Shown here piece by piece: positions 1 through 6,523 of a DNA stretch of 9,704 bases. Within the stretch, counting starts at the first letter, position 1; each line of letters opens with the position of its first letter. The notes under the pieces were generated by a model. It did not search any database and was not told where the DNA came from. It saw nothing but the letters and a program-made list of their open reading frames with translations. The position numbers and the translations under genes were made by a program. This DNA comes from Clostridia bacterium (GTDB lineage: Bacteria; Bacillota; Clostridia; Christensenellales; CAG-138). The stretch is from positions 1 to 9,704 of the forward strand of contig JAUMVL010000057.1 of NCBI GenBank assembly GCA_030530185.1, written 5' to 3'.

Positions 1-418
1 CAGGCAGATCGCATTTTTCGGCATGTTTGAAAACGTTCTGCATCAGCGGATCGTCCACGCGCATACTGGCGGTGAATTCGCCGATGCCCTTTGCGCCGAG
101 CGACTTATAATAGTTCAGAATCACGGAGAAATCGGAATCCGGGCTGCGCATCAGCCAGCGCGGATCGACGTTGCAGAACCACCAGCCGATCGTTTCGGGA
201 TATTGCTCTGCCGCCATGCGTGCGTCGCGGTTGGACAGCTGATCGGTTTGGAATTCCGGCGATACCAGGGGCAGCGCAACGCCCTTTTCGACGCCGATCT
301 TATCGTACATGCCGCGCAGATCGGGCGGCGTCAATGCCCAGTTTTCACCGCCTCCCATGCAGGGATAGGCTTTTTCCATCGTGACATGCGCGTGAATGTC
401 CAGTTTTTTCAGTATCAT
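1..418 (-). CDS. Amidohydrolase (metal-dependent TIM-barrel hydrolase), N-terminal part
   Basis: Only the first 139 codons lie in the window; the gene runs off the left edge. The protein begins MILKKLDIHAHV, and the His-x-His pair at residues 9 and 11 after the first beta strand is the metal-binding signature of the amidohydrolase-2 type TIM-barrel hydrolases. Further on are a WWFCNVDPRW segment (about 79-88) and LGAKGIGEFTA (about 107-117), where a strand ending in Gly-Glu is expected in the barrel. The ATG at 418-416 is supported by an AGAAGG Shine-Dalgarno (427-432), 8 nt upstream. It has the same orientation as the transporter operon but lies beyond that operon's hairpin terminator, so it may be a separate unit or be reached by read-through. 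I see no convincing sigma-A promoter in front of it. The substrate cannot be inferred; the catalytic C-terminal half is missing. Confidence 0.8.
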   Translation of the reverse strand, partial: MILKKLDIHAHVTMEKAYPCMGGGENWALTPPDLRGMYDKIGVEKGVALPLVSPEFQTDQLSNRDARMAAEQYPETIGWWFCNVDPRWLMRSPDSDFSVILNYYKSLGAKGIGEFTASMRVDDPLMQNVFKHAEKCDLP

Positions 419-542
419 GATTGCTACCTTCTTTCTGTTCCGATTGTATCTTCATCTTACGCCTTTTCGACCGCAGACGCCATAGATACAATTCTGAAAT
501 CATGTGTTTTTTGACGGGTTTTTTCCTGCTGTTTTGACACAC
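419..542. other. Intergenic region upstream of the amidohydrolase gene
   Basis: This stretch separates the terminator of the transporter operon from the amidohydrolase start. Apart from the Shine-Dalgarno it holds no convincing gene. Candidate -10 boxes on the minus strand (TACAAT at 443-448, TAAGAT at 454-459) lack acceptable -35 partners. A minus-strand AAAAAACACAT element (502-512) resembles elements upstream of the transporter operon; see the findings. Confidence 0.4.
427..432 (-). promoter_or_regulatory. Ribosome binding site of the amidohydrolase gene
   Basis: AGAAGG on the minus strand sits 8 nt before the ATG at 418. It fixes the start of the truncated left-edge gene. Confidence 0.65.
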
Positions 543-582
543 GAAAAGGACGCCGTTTGCATCCATAAGCGCATACGGCGTC
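543..582 (-). terminator. Rho-independent terminator of the transporter/phosphatase operon
   Basis: On the minus strand, 8 nt after the TAA of the last phosphatase gene, GACGCCGT pairs perfectly with ACGGCGTC (arms 575-582 and 549-556). After one A-A mismatch a further TGC/GCA pairing extends the stem inside the loop. The stem is followed by CCTTTTCG, a short U-rich tract. The position immediately after the final stop codon supports a terminator. The U-tract is imperfect, so read-through into the amidohydrolase gene is possible. Confidence 0.62.
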
Positions 583-590
583 TGTTCCGT

Positions 591-1466
591 TTACTTCGTT
601 TTCCAGGGCGGCAGTTCGGGCAGACACTGTTCGAAACGATCCACATATGCCTGCATACAGTCGCCCGCATAGGTTCCGGTTAAGAACCGGTCGATGGTCG
701 TGCGGTAGAATTCTTCCCAGGACGCCGTTTCGTCAAGTGGGCGAATCGGATAGAACAAAATGCCGTTTTTGGCAGCCGCCGTCTGATCGCCCGGCGCGTC
801 GCCGAGCATGACCGCATGATCGGGGGCGTACTGACCCTTGACCGCTGCGATGATTTCCGCTTTCGTGCCGTCCTCCTGTGCGCCGAGCAGCGCAACATAC
901 CGATCGATGCCGTGTTCATGCCACTCTTTGACCAGCGCTTCCCGCGGGGTCGCGGAAACGATCACGATGTCCGCGTATTCGCTGAGTTTCTGCAGACTTT
1001 CACGCACGAACGGGAACGGCGGAATGCCGTGCACCATCTTTGCCACGCGGGCGTTCATATCGAGCGACCAGCGCAGTACGCGCGCCATTTCGGGATCGTC
1101 GGTCAGTTTCGACACTGCATCGTTGTTAAGGATCGGCGCCGTCTGCACCCATTGCCGGAAATGCTCATACGGCGGCATGGTAAATTCCCGCTGCTGCACC
1201 TCGGGGCGCTCTTTCAGAAGATCAAGCACTCGAATCACCGCATGGAAGCGGCTGCAGCCGCGCGTTTTGGAATACAGGTTGACGAACTCCCACGCTTCAC
1301 GCGCCAGGCTCGAAATCGGCTGCAGATCCCAATTGTCGATCGTGGCGGGGCAGAAGCACTCCTTATGCTTGATTTCCATGGTGTCGAACGCACAGCCGTC
1401 TGAGTCGATGCAGACCAGAAACGGATGGCGAGCGACGTATTCGGTTTCCAATGCGTTCGTTTTCAT
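591..1466 (-). CDS. HAD-superfamily phosphatase (phosphoglycolate-phosphatase-like, large cap)
   Basis: This 291-residue soluble protein carries all four HAD motifs. Motif I is CIDSDGCAFD, with nucleophile Asp21 and acid/base Asp23. Motif II is IVSATP (Ser171/Thr173), motif III is Lys202, and motif IV is MLGDAPGD (Asp223, Asp227). About 140 residues lie between motifs I and II, so the cap is large and helical (C1 type). HAD enzymes of this kind hydrolyse phosphate monoesters through an aspartyl-phosphate; the substrate is unknown. I chose the ATG at 1466, not an upstream in-frame ATG at 1514. It lies 7 nt after the Cof gene's stop and has a GAGG (1472-1475) that overlaps that stop codon, whereas the upstream start would sit 41 nt inside the preceding gene and precede the conserved domain by a non-homologous-looking extension. 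It is the last gene of the operon and is followed directly by a terminator. Confidence 0.87.
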   Translation of the reverse strand: MKTNALETEYVARHPFLVCIDSDGCAFDTMEIKHKECFCPATIDNWDLQPISSLAREAWEFVNLYSKTRGCSRFHAVIRVLDLLKERPEVQQREFTMPPYEHFRQWVQTAPILNNDAVSKLTDDPEMARVLRWSLDMNARVAKMVHGIPPFPFVRESLQKLSEYADIVIVSATPREALVKEWHEHGIDRYVALLGAQEDGTKAEIIAAVKGQYAPDHAVMLGDAPGDQTAAAKNGILFYPIRPLDETASWEEFYRTTIDRFLTGTYAGDCMQAYVDRFEQCLPELPPWKTK

Positions 1467-1471
1467 GTGCG

Positions 1472-1475
1472 CCTC
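1472..1475 (-). promoter_or_regulatory. Ribosome binding site of the last HAD gene, overlapping the upstream stop
   Basis: GAGG on the minus strand is 5 nt before the ATG at 1466. It overlaps the TGA stop (1474-1476) of the Cof-type gene, so translation of the two phosphatases is probably coupled. It decides the start at 1466 over 1514. Confidence 0.5.
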
Positions 1476-2319
1476 ACAGGAGCCACTTTTCAATGGCCTT
1501 GGCAAAGCCGTCACGGTCGAACCGGTCGGTTACGTCGTCGGCAATGGCTTTCAGTCGTTCGTCGCCGTTCTCCATCGCAATGCCGAGCGCGGCGCGGGAC
1601 ACCATCGAAGCATCCATGCCCATCGAATCGCCGACGCTCATGACGTTGTCAAACGTCAGGCCGAGACGATCCAGCAGCGTTTCCATGGCTTTGACGCGGT
1701 CAGTGTTCGTGCTGTAGAACTGGATATCCTTAGTCGTGCCGTCGAGGAACTCGACATACGGACGCGCTTTCAGTCCGTCGATGATCGGCTGCTGCTTCTC
1801 CTCAGGGACGCCGTAGAGGTTGAATTTTTCAACGCCGAGCTGTTCCTGCAGAAGGAATTCGCTGAGTTTGCTGCGGACGCCGATCTGTTTGCCGGAATCA
1901 ATGTACCAGACATGGTGCGGCGGAACCGGGTATTTCCAAATTTCGTCCAACACTTCCTGTTCAAAGTACAGACTACCGTCGGCCGCGACCTCGCTGTAAA
2001 TATGCTGACCTTCGTACAGGCGGGCAAGATCGGCGGACTGTTCGGGCGTGAACGTTTCCTTGTAGATGATTTCGCCGGTCCAGCGGTCGATCACGCGCGC
2101 GCCTGCGGCGGTCACCCAATAGCGGAACGTCAAATCTCTGTCGATCTGCGGCGGGAACATATTCGCGCTGCGACCGGAGCAAGGCACACAGATGATGCCG
2201 CGCTTCTGACATTCGCGCAAAGCGTGGATGGTGCGGAAACTCATCCACGTCTGATCCCGCTGCAGGGTCGTTCCGTCAAAGTCCAAAGTAATCAGTTTGA
2301 TCTGACTTTTTTCAAACAT
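1474..2319 (-). CDS. Cof-type HAD-IIB phosphatase
   Basis: This is a 281-residue HAD phosphatase of the Cof (subclass IIB, C2 cap) type, the usual length for that family. Motif I is TLDFDGTTL (Asp13 nucleophile, Asp15). Motif II is PCSGR (Ser48). The motif III lysine is Lys210 in TDRVKAMETLL, and motif IV is VGDSMGMDASM (Asp231, Asp236). Cof proteins dephosphorylate sugar phosphates and other small phosphate monoesters in the cytosol. Motif IV is GDxxxxD, one residue longer than the common Cof GDxxND form. The ATG at 2317-2319 begins 24 nt after the permease stop. Its AAGGAG is unusually far away, 13 nt from the ATG. Its cluster position behind an importer suggests it acts on the imported solute or a product of it. 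Confidence 0.88.
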   Translation of the reverse strand: MFEKSQIKLITLDFDGTTLQRDQTWMSFRTIHALRECQKRGIICVPCSGRSANMFPPQIDRDLTFRYWVTAAGARVIDRWTGEIIYKETFTPEQSADLARLYEGQHIYSEVAADGSLYFEQEVLDEIWKYPVPPHHVWYIDSGKQIGVRSKLSEFLLQEQLGVEKFNLYGVPEEKQQPIIDGLKARPYVEFLDGTTKDIQFYSTNTDRVKAMETLLDRLGLTFDNVMSVGDSMGMDASMVSRAALGIAMENGDERLKAIADDVTDRFDRDGFAKAIEKWLL

Positions 2320-2343
2320 GCGATTTGTTTTTCTCCTTTTCTT

Positions 2344-4107
2344 TTACATATCCACATCCGTGTTGCCGGTCAAGCGGAAGAACAGCAGCATGGACAGAAC
2401 AACGACGACCATCAGGATCGTGGCAAGTGCGGAGGCAACGCCGTACGCGCCCTTGCTGACCTGTTGGAACATAGATACCGTGATCGTCGCCGTACGGTTG
2501 TTGTACAGCATCAAGGTCGAGGACAATTCCTGAATCAATGTGATCCAACTGAGGATTGCGCCGGAAACGATACCCGGCGTCATAACCGGCATCGTGACCT
2601 TAAAGAATGTCGGCACTGAACTGTAGCCGAGACTGGCCGACGCTTCATCGATGCTCGGACTGATCTGCCGCAGAATGGATGCGCTCGAACGCAGGGTATA
2701 CGGCAGACGGCGGACGATATACGACAGAATGATGATCGTGCCGGTGCCGCCGAGTGCAAGGATATTGACGGCGTCTTTGGTCAGTACGATCACATGCCCG
2801 AGAATCAGCACGGTGCGTTCGTTAGCGATCCGCGCCGCCATATCGGGCGAGAAGGTTGTCTGGAAGCTGAAGCCCGTGTTGTAGCAGATCAGCAGCATCA
2901 GGCCGAAGATCGTGCCGGAAATAACGTAGGGCATCTGCGCGCAGGCGTCGAGAATGCGGGAGAAGATGTTCTTGCGGCGCACCGTGATGTAGGCAAACAT
3001 CGTGCCGAACACGACGATGACCACGATGGCGATGATGCCGTACTTGAACGTGTTCCCAATGGCGCGTCCCATCTTGTTCCACGCCTGTACATAGTTGTCG
3101 AGCGTCCAGGTCGTCTGAATGATCCCGTGCCGAACCTCGCGGAACGACAGCATCACGCAGTACAGAACCGGCAGGAACGCCAGAAACGTGACCAGATACA
3201 CATACAGATGCGCAAAGACTGCGCCGACAGGATTCTTGATCTTCTTGGCCACAGGGGGATTGAGCATGCTCATGTTGTAGTTCTTGCGCGAAAAATACAT
3301 CTGCAGCAGGAACACGACGATGGCAATGAAGATCATGATGAACGCAATGCTGGAAGCAAAGAATGCGTCACCGCCTTCTTCGCTGAGCCACTCGTTGTAA
3401 ACGAGGACGGGCATGGTGGTGTAACCTTCGCCGATCAATCGCGGCGTGCCGTAGTCGGCGAATGCACGCAAAAAGATGATCGCGCCGCCGGACAGGATCG
3501 TCGGGGTGACGAGAGGCAGACTGATCTTTAGGATCTTTTTCAGGCCGTGATCGCCCAGACTTTCGGCTGCTTCATCCAAAGACTTGTCAACCTTTTTCAG
3601 CGCGCCCTTGGTGTACATGTACATGTAGATAAACAGGTGCAGCGTAAAGACAAGCAGGATGCCGTTGAAGCCGTAGATCGGCGGCAGATCGATTCCGAAG
3701 TTTGCAAAAAACTTGGTGATCGCGCCAGCTCTGCCGAACATCAGGATCCACGAATATGCACCGATGAACGGCGGAGAGAACATGGACATGATGATGACAA
3801 TGTTCAGCGCCTTGATGCCGGCGATCTTGAAGTTCGTCGTAATATACGCCATGGAGACGCCAATCACCGAGGCAAGAATCGTGGCGATGAACGTGACCTT
3901 GACCGAGTTCCAGACCGCGCCGCGGTAGTACGGGGTCGTGACGAACCGGATGAAGTTGTCCGCCGAGAGATGCCCCGGATTCTCTACCGACTGGAAAGCG
4001 TTCATGACCAGATGGATCACCGGATAGATCAGAAACAATCCGAAGAACACCAGTGATACGACGGTCATGAAACTCCAGAAATCAAAACGATATCCTTTCT
4101 TAAACAT
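2344..4107 (-). CDS. ABC importer permease, fused two-domain (FbpB/AfuB/PhnU type)
   Basis: At 587 residues this is a single-chain permease that carries two binding-protein-dependent transport domains, about twice the size of a normal subunit. Hydrophobic segments recur from about residue 12 to 270 and again from about 297 to 578, consistent with about twelve membrane spans. Each half has an EAA-type coupling loop that contacts the ATPase: DEAAESLGDHGLKK near 178-190 and DEASASLGYSSVPT near 487-500, each followed by a conserved Pro-Gly/Ser-Gly segment. Such fusions are typical of the ferric-iron, 2-aminoethylphosphonate and hexose-phosphate importers. The ATG at 4107 overlaps the end of the ATPase gene by 8 nt, with GGGAG upstream, so the two are translationally coupled. 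It lies in the cytoplasmic membrane. The substrate is not encoded in any motif I can read. Confidence 0.93.
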   Translation of the reverse strand: MFKKGYRFDFWSFMTVVSLVFFGLFLIYPVIHLVMNAFQSVENPGHLSADNFIRFVTTPYYRGAVWNSVKVTFIATILASVIGVSMAYITTNFKIAGIKALNIVIIMSMFSPPFIGAYSWILMFGRAGAITKFFANFGIDLPPIYGFNGILLVFTLHLFIYMYMYTKGALKKVDKSLDEAAESLGDHGLKKILKISLPLVTPTILSGGAIIFLRAFADYGTPRLIGEGYTTMPVLVYNEWLSEEGGDAFFASSIAFIMIFIAIVVFLLQMYFSRKNYNMSMLNPPVAKKIKNPVGAVFAHLYVYLVTFLAFLPVLYCVMLSFREVRHGIIQTTWTLDNYVQAWNKMGRAIGNTFKYGIIAIVVIVVFGTMFAYITVRRKNIFSRILDACAQMPYVISGTIFGLMLLICYNTGFSFQTTFSPDMAARIANERTVLILGHVIVLTKDAVNILALGGTGTIIILSYIVRRLPYTLRSSASILRQISPSIDEASASLGYSSVPTFFKVTMPVMTPGIVSGAILSWITLIQELSSTLMLYNNRTATITVSMFQQVSKGAYGVASALATILMVVVVLSMLLFFRLTGNTDVDM

Positions 4108-5206
4108 TGCTCTCGACTCCCTCGATCAGCGTGGTCTCCGTCTGTTTGTCGAACAGATTGATCCGCCGCGTGTTCACACCCAGATACACCGTGTCGCCCT
4201 CGCTGAAAATGTGTTCGGCGCTTGATGTGTCCGCGCTGACTTCCACATTGTAGCCGAGGCCGCAGTCCATGATGTACTGGATGTATTTGCCGAGGAATCG
4301 CTTGACCAGAACCGTCGCCTTTATACCGCTGCCCTCCGCCTCGAAGGTAAATTCCTCCGGCCGGACGTAGACAAGGATTTCCTCGTCCTTTTTCAGCGGT
4401 TTCAGATTCTCGACAACGATGTCCGGTCCGCTCGGCATGCGAACCGTTGTCCGCCCGCCGGACTGCTCCTTCACAACGCCGAGGATGCGGTTGCTGTGAC
4501 CGATAAAGTCGGCAACGAACGTGTTATACGGACGCAGATAAATCTGTTCCGGCGCTTCGATCTGCTGAATGTCGCCCTTGTTCATAACCGCGATGCGATC
4601 GGAAATGGCGAGTGCTTCCTCCTGGTCGTGCGTGACGTAAACCGTCGTGATGCCGATTTTCTTCTGAATGTCACGGATCGCTTCCCGCATTTCGATACGC
4701 AGTTTTGCGTCCAGGTTGGAAAGCGGTTCGTCCATCAGAAGCACCTGCGGCTTGACGACGATAGCGCGAGCGAGCGCAACGCGCTGCTGTTGACCGCCGG
4801 ACAGTTTATCCGGATAGCGATCCTTGTACTGCGTGATCTGTACGGTTTCCATGATTTCAGCCACGCGCTGCTTGATCTCCTCTTTCGGGAGTTTTTTATT
4901 TTTCAAGCCGTATTCGATGTTGCGGTAAACCGTCATGTTCGGGAAGATGGCGTAGTTTTGGAACACCATGCCGAAATTCCGCTTGTAAACCGGAATACGG
5001 TTGATAACCTTATCATCGAACGCAATCGTGCCCGCTTCGATGGAGTTGAAGCCGGCGATCATGCGCAGCAACGTCGTCTTGCCGCAGCCGGACGGCCCGA
5101 GCAGCGTGAACAACTCGCCAGGTTTGATGTCCAAAGACAAATCACGGATGACGACGTTGTCTTCATACTGCTTTTTCGTGTTTTTGATATGGATTGCAAC
5201 TGCCAC
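4100..5206 (-). CDS. ABC importer ATPase with C-terminal TOBE domain
   Basis: This 368-residue nucleotide-binding subunit drives the transporter. All motifs are intact: Walker A GPSGCGKTT (37-45), Q-loop Gln83, signature LSGGQQQR (135-142), Walker B VLLMDEP (155-161), D-loop SNLD (163-166) and H-loop His193. Residues from about 235 to the end form a TOBE-like regulatory domain, including VRPEEF near 281-286. This is the architecture of the MalK/PotA/FbpC group. Translation starts at a GTG (5206-5204), placed 6 nt after a clear AAGGAG (5213-5218). The gene follows the binding-protein gene after a 79-nt gap containing a strong hairpin, and its end overlaps the permease start by 8 nt. FbpC, PhnT and AfuC subunits are too similar for this protein alone to name the substrate. 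Confidence 0.94.
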   Translation of the reverse strand: MAVAIHIKNTKKQYEDNVVIRDLSLDIKPGELFTLLGPSGCGKTTLLRMIAGFNSIEAGTIAFDDKVINRIPVYKRNFGMVFQNYAIFPNMTVYRNIEYGLKNKKLPKEEIKQRVAEIMETVQITQYKDRYPDKLSGGQQQRVALARAIVVKPQVLLMDEPLSNLDAKLRIEMREAIRDIQKKIGITTVYVTHDQEEALAISDRIAVMNKGDIQQIEAPEQIYLRPYNTFVADFIGHSNRILGVVKEQSGGRTTVRMPSGPDIVVENLKPLKKDEEILVYVRPEEFTFEAEGSGIKATVLVKRFLGKYIQYIMDCGLGYNVEVSADTSSAEHIFSEGDTVYLGVNTRRINLFDKQTETTLIEGVESNV

Positions 5207-5212
5207 GTTTTT

Positions 5213-5218
5213 CTCCTT
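5213..5218 (-). promoter_or_regulatory. Ribosome binding site selecting the GTG start of the ATPase
   Basis: AAGGAG on the minus strand is 6 nt before the GTG at 5206, and no ATG competes upstream. It is part of a 16-base module, AGAAAAGGAGAAAAAC (5207-5222), repeated exactly in front of the Cof-type gene at 2327-2342. Confidence 0.75.
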
Positions 5219-5223
5219 TTCTC

Positions 5224-5261
5224 CAACACCCCGTTACCGGAAAACCAATAACGGGGTGTTG
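5224..5261 (-). promoter_or_regulatory. Intercistronic hairpin between binding-protein and ATPase genes
   Basis: The arms caacaccccgtta (5224-5236) and taacggggtgttg (5249-5261) are perfect 13-bp complements around a 12-nt loop that could form two more G-C pairs. On the transcribed strand the stem is followed by GGAGAAAAGGAG, the ATPase ribosome site, not by a U-tract. It is therefore unlikely to be a simple terminator. Stem-loops after the first gene of binding-protein operons commonly protect the upstream message and reduce downstream expression, giving excess binding protein. That role is inferred here. Confidence 0.75.
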
Positions 5262-5285
5262 AATCACTTGATTTTTCGATTTCAA

Positions 5286-6440
5286 TCAGCCGAGGTTTGC
5301 AATGATATCCTGCAGCTTGGCCTTCAGGTCCTTGTTCGCATTGACCCACTCGGTCGGATACATCAGAGCAGGAAGCTGATCGCTGCTCGGGATGCCCTCA
5401 ATGCTGAACGTGACGTCCGGACGCACCGAGCGCTGGTTCAGTTTATCGGCGTGCGCCTGCTGTACGTCATGGCTGAGCATGAAGTCAATGTAGGCTTTGC
5501 CGTTCTCGGGGTTCGGGCCGTCCTTGATCAGCGCCATGAAGGAGTTACGGAGCGTAATGCCTTCCTTGGCGTAAACCGGATGGACTTTAACGCCGTCGAG
5601 CATCAGGGTGATGATCAATTCCTCGTTGGTGATACCGACGACATATTCGCCGTTGGCGACCGCCTGCGGAACCTGAGAGGAAGAACTGTGCATCTTGCCG
5701 TCGAGGTTGGTGAGGAACGCCTTAACGAAATCCCAATGATCATCCATCGTGTCGCCGTTCTTTTCTGCCATGGCGCAGAGCATATTGATGATCTGCTCAC
5801 GGGAGGACGATGCACCGGACGGATCGCAGAAACTGATCTGGCCCTTGAGGGCTTCGTTCGTCAGAGATTCCCAACCGTCAATCGTGACGCCAGACTTGGC
5901 AAGCAGTTCGTCATTGACGATGATCGAGTTCACGTTGATCTGAACCGGCGTGTACAGGTCGGTATCGCCGGAGAACGACGGCAGAATGTTGACCTTTTCC
6001 GGAGAAACATACGGCGTAAGGTACGGTTCAAGTCCCGCATAGATGGAAGCGGAACCGCCGATCATAACGTCGGCCTGCGGGTTGTCTTTTTCGGCCTCGA
6101 TACGGGCAGTCAATTCACCGGAACCGGCGCTGACAAACTCGAGTTCGCAATCCGGATACATGGCGTCCCACAGTTCCTTTTCGAGATCCTGCTGATCCTG
6201 GCTGGATGCGGTGTAAACAACAACACGTCCGGTCGGGACATATTTGGTTTCCGCAGGCTCTTCCTGTTTCGTTTCCGTCGCAGCGGGTTCATCCTGTTTG
6301 GTTTCCGTCACGGCAGGCTGGGTCTGCGTCTCGGCCGGTTTGGTCTCGGTTATTCCCGAGGATGCGGGCGTCTGCGTGCAGGCGACAGCGCTAAGTACCA
6401 GCATCAGTGCGAGTGCGATCGCAAGTATCTTTTTCTTCAT
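5286..6440 (-). CDS. Lipoprotein solute-binding protein of ABC importer (FbpA/AfuA/PhnS-like)
   Basis: This is a 384-residue extracytoplasmic binding protein. A lipoprotein signal peptide (MKKKILAIALALMLVLSAVA, then Cys21) predicts a membrane-anchored lipoprotein. Residues 22-68 form a Thr/Glu/Lys/Pro-rich tether with near-repeats of VTETKQDEPAATETKQEEP. The folded domain starts near 70 (GRVVVYTASS) and holds AGSGELTARIEAEKDNPQAD (105-124), characteristic of the iron/phosphonate/hexose-phosphate binding-protein family. At about 264-276 (GEYVVGITNEEL), where ferric-binding FbpA proteins carry adjacent tyrosines, there is no tyrosine pair, so iron seems unlikely. The segment GKMHSSSSQV (248-257) could bind an anion, which is speculative. 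The ATG at 6440 has a strong AGGAGG 7 nt upstream. It is the first operon gene, under a regulated-looking promoter. Confidence 0.92.
   Translation of the reverse strand: MKKKILAIALALMLVLSAVACTQTPASSGITETKPAETQTQPAVTETKQDEPAATETKQEEPAETKYVPTGRVVVYTASSQDQQDLEKELWDAMYPDCELEFVSAGSGELTARIEAEKDNPQADVMIGGSASIYAGLEPYLTPYVSPEKVNILPSFSGDTDLYTPVQINVNSIIVNDELLAKSGVTIDGWESLTNEALKGQISFCDPSGASSSREQIINMLCAMAEKNGDTMDDHWDFVKAFLTNLDGKMHSSSSQVPQAVANGEYVVGITNEELIITLMLDGVKVHPVYAKEGITLRNSFMALIKDGPNPENGKAYIDFMLSHDVQQAHADKLNQRSVRPDVTFSIEGIPSSDQLPALMYPTEWVNANKDLKAKLQDIIANLG
6247..6340 (-). repeat. Imperfect short tandem repeats coding the lipoprotein tether
   Basis: On the plus strand three units begin with gtttccg at 6247, 6271 and 6301, giving periods of 24 and 30 bp; the first two end in cctgtttc/g. 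All lie in frame and encode TETK(Q)(D/E)EPA-like units of the binding-protein linker. Multiples of three keep the frame, so copy number could vary without breaking the gene. Confidence 0.7.
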
Positions 6441-6447
6441 GACTTTT

Positions 6448-6453
6448 CCTCCT
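6448..6453 (-). promoter_or_regulatory. Strong Shine-Dalgarno of the binding-protein gene
   Basis: A full AGGAGG on the minus strand lies 7 nt before the ATG at 6440. This agrees with high expression of the binding protein relative to the other transporter subunits. Confidence 0.8.
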
Positions 6454-6495
6454 TTAGTGTGTATGCTGAAGCATCTCTGCTCTTAGCCAAATAAA

Positions 6496-6523
6496 ATCAT
6501 ATAGGTTTTACGGCCGCTTTACA
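6496..6523 (-). promoter_or_regulatory. Candidate activator-dependent promoter of the transporter operon
   Basis: On the minus strand TATGAT (6496-6501) is a good -10 box. With a 16-bp spacer the -35 position is TGTAAA (6518-6523), which matches TTGACA at only three of six bases. Transcription would start near 6489, giving a leader of about 48 nt. A weak -35 directly next to repeated operator-like elements suggests that an activator is needed. The call is by eye. Confidence 0.4.

Noticed and set aside
345..566. Small minus-strand frame of 73 codons overlapping the amidohydrolase start
   Set aside because: It starts inside the terminator hairpin, has no ribosome site, and overlaps the well-supported amidohydrolase gene in another frame.
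1467..1514. Longer start for the second HAD phosphatase at 1514
   Set aside because: It would overlap the preceding gene by 41 nt and add 16 residues before the conserved region; the ATG at 1466 has a coupled GAGG site.
838..2619. Very long plus-strand open frame (593 codons) antisense to both phosphatases
   Set aside because: It runs opposite to two genes with complete HAD motifs, has no recognisable domain and has no ribosome site. It is an effect of GC-rich codon use on the opposite strand.
2794..4056. Plus-strand frames antisense to the permease
   Set aside because: The products are rich in charged residues and His/Arg, as expected for the complement of a hydrophobic gene, and the permease is clear on the minus strand.
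4100..6440. Annotation as a ferric iron transporter
   Set aside because: The overall family resemblance allows it, but the binding protein lacks the tyrosine pair and the operon carries phosphatases, so I left the substrate open.
6463..6474. Short palindrome ATGCTGAAGCAT in the binding-protein leader
   Set aside because: The stem is only four to five pairs with a minimal loop, too small to call a regulatory structure.
5001..6494. Plus-strand open frame of 497 codons antisense to the ATPase and binding-protein genes
   Set aside because: The minus-strand proteins are unmistakable and contiguous. The plus-strand product is a composition artefact with no family features.
6496..6512. A fourth operator copy, CGTAAAACCTATATGAT
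   Set aside because: It resembles the other repeats but overlaps the -10 box, so the similarity is better explained by the promoter itself.
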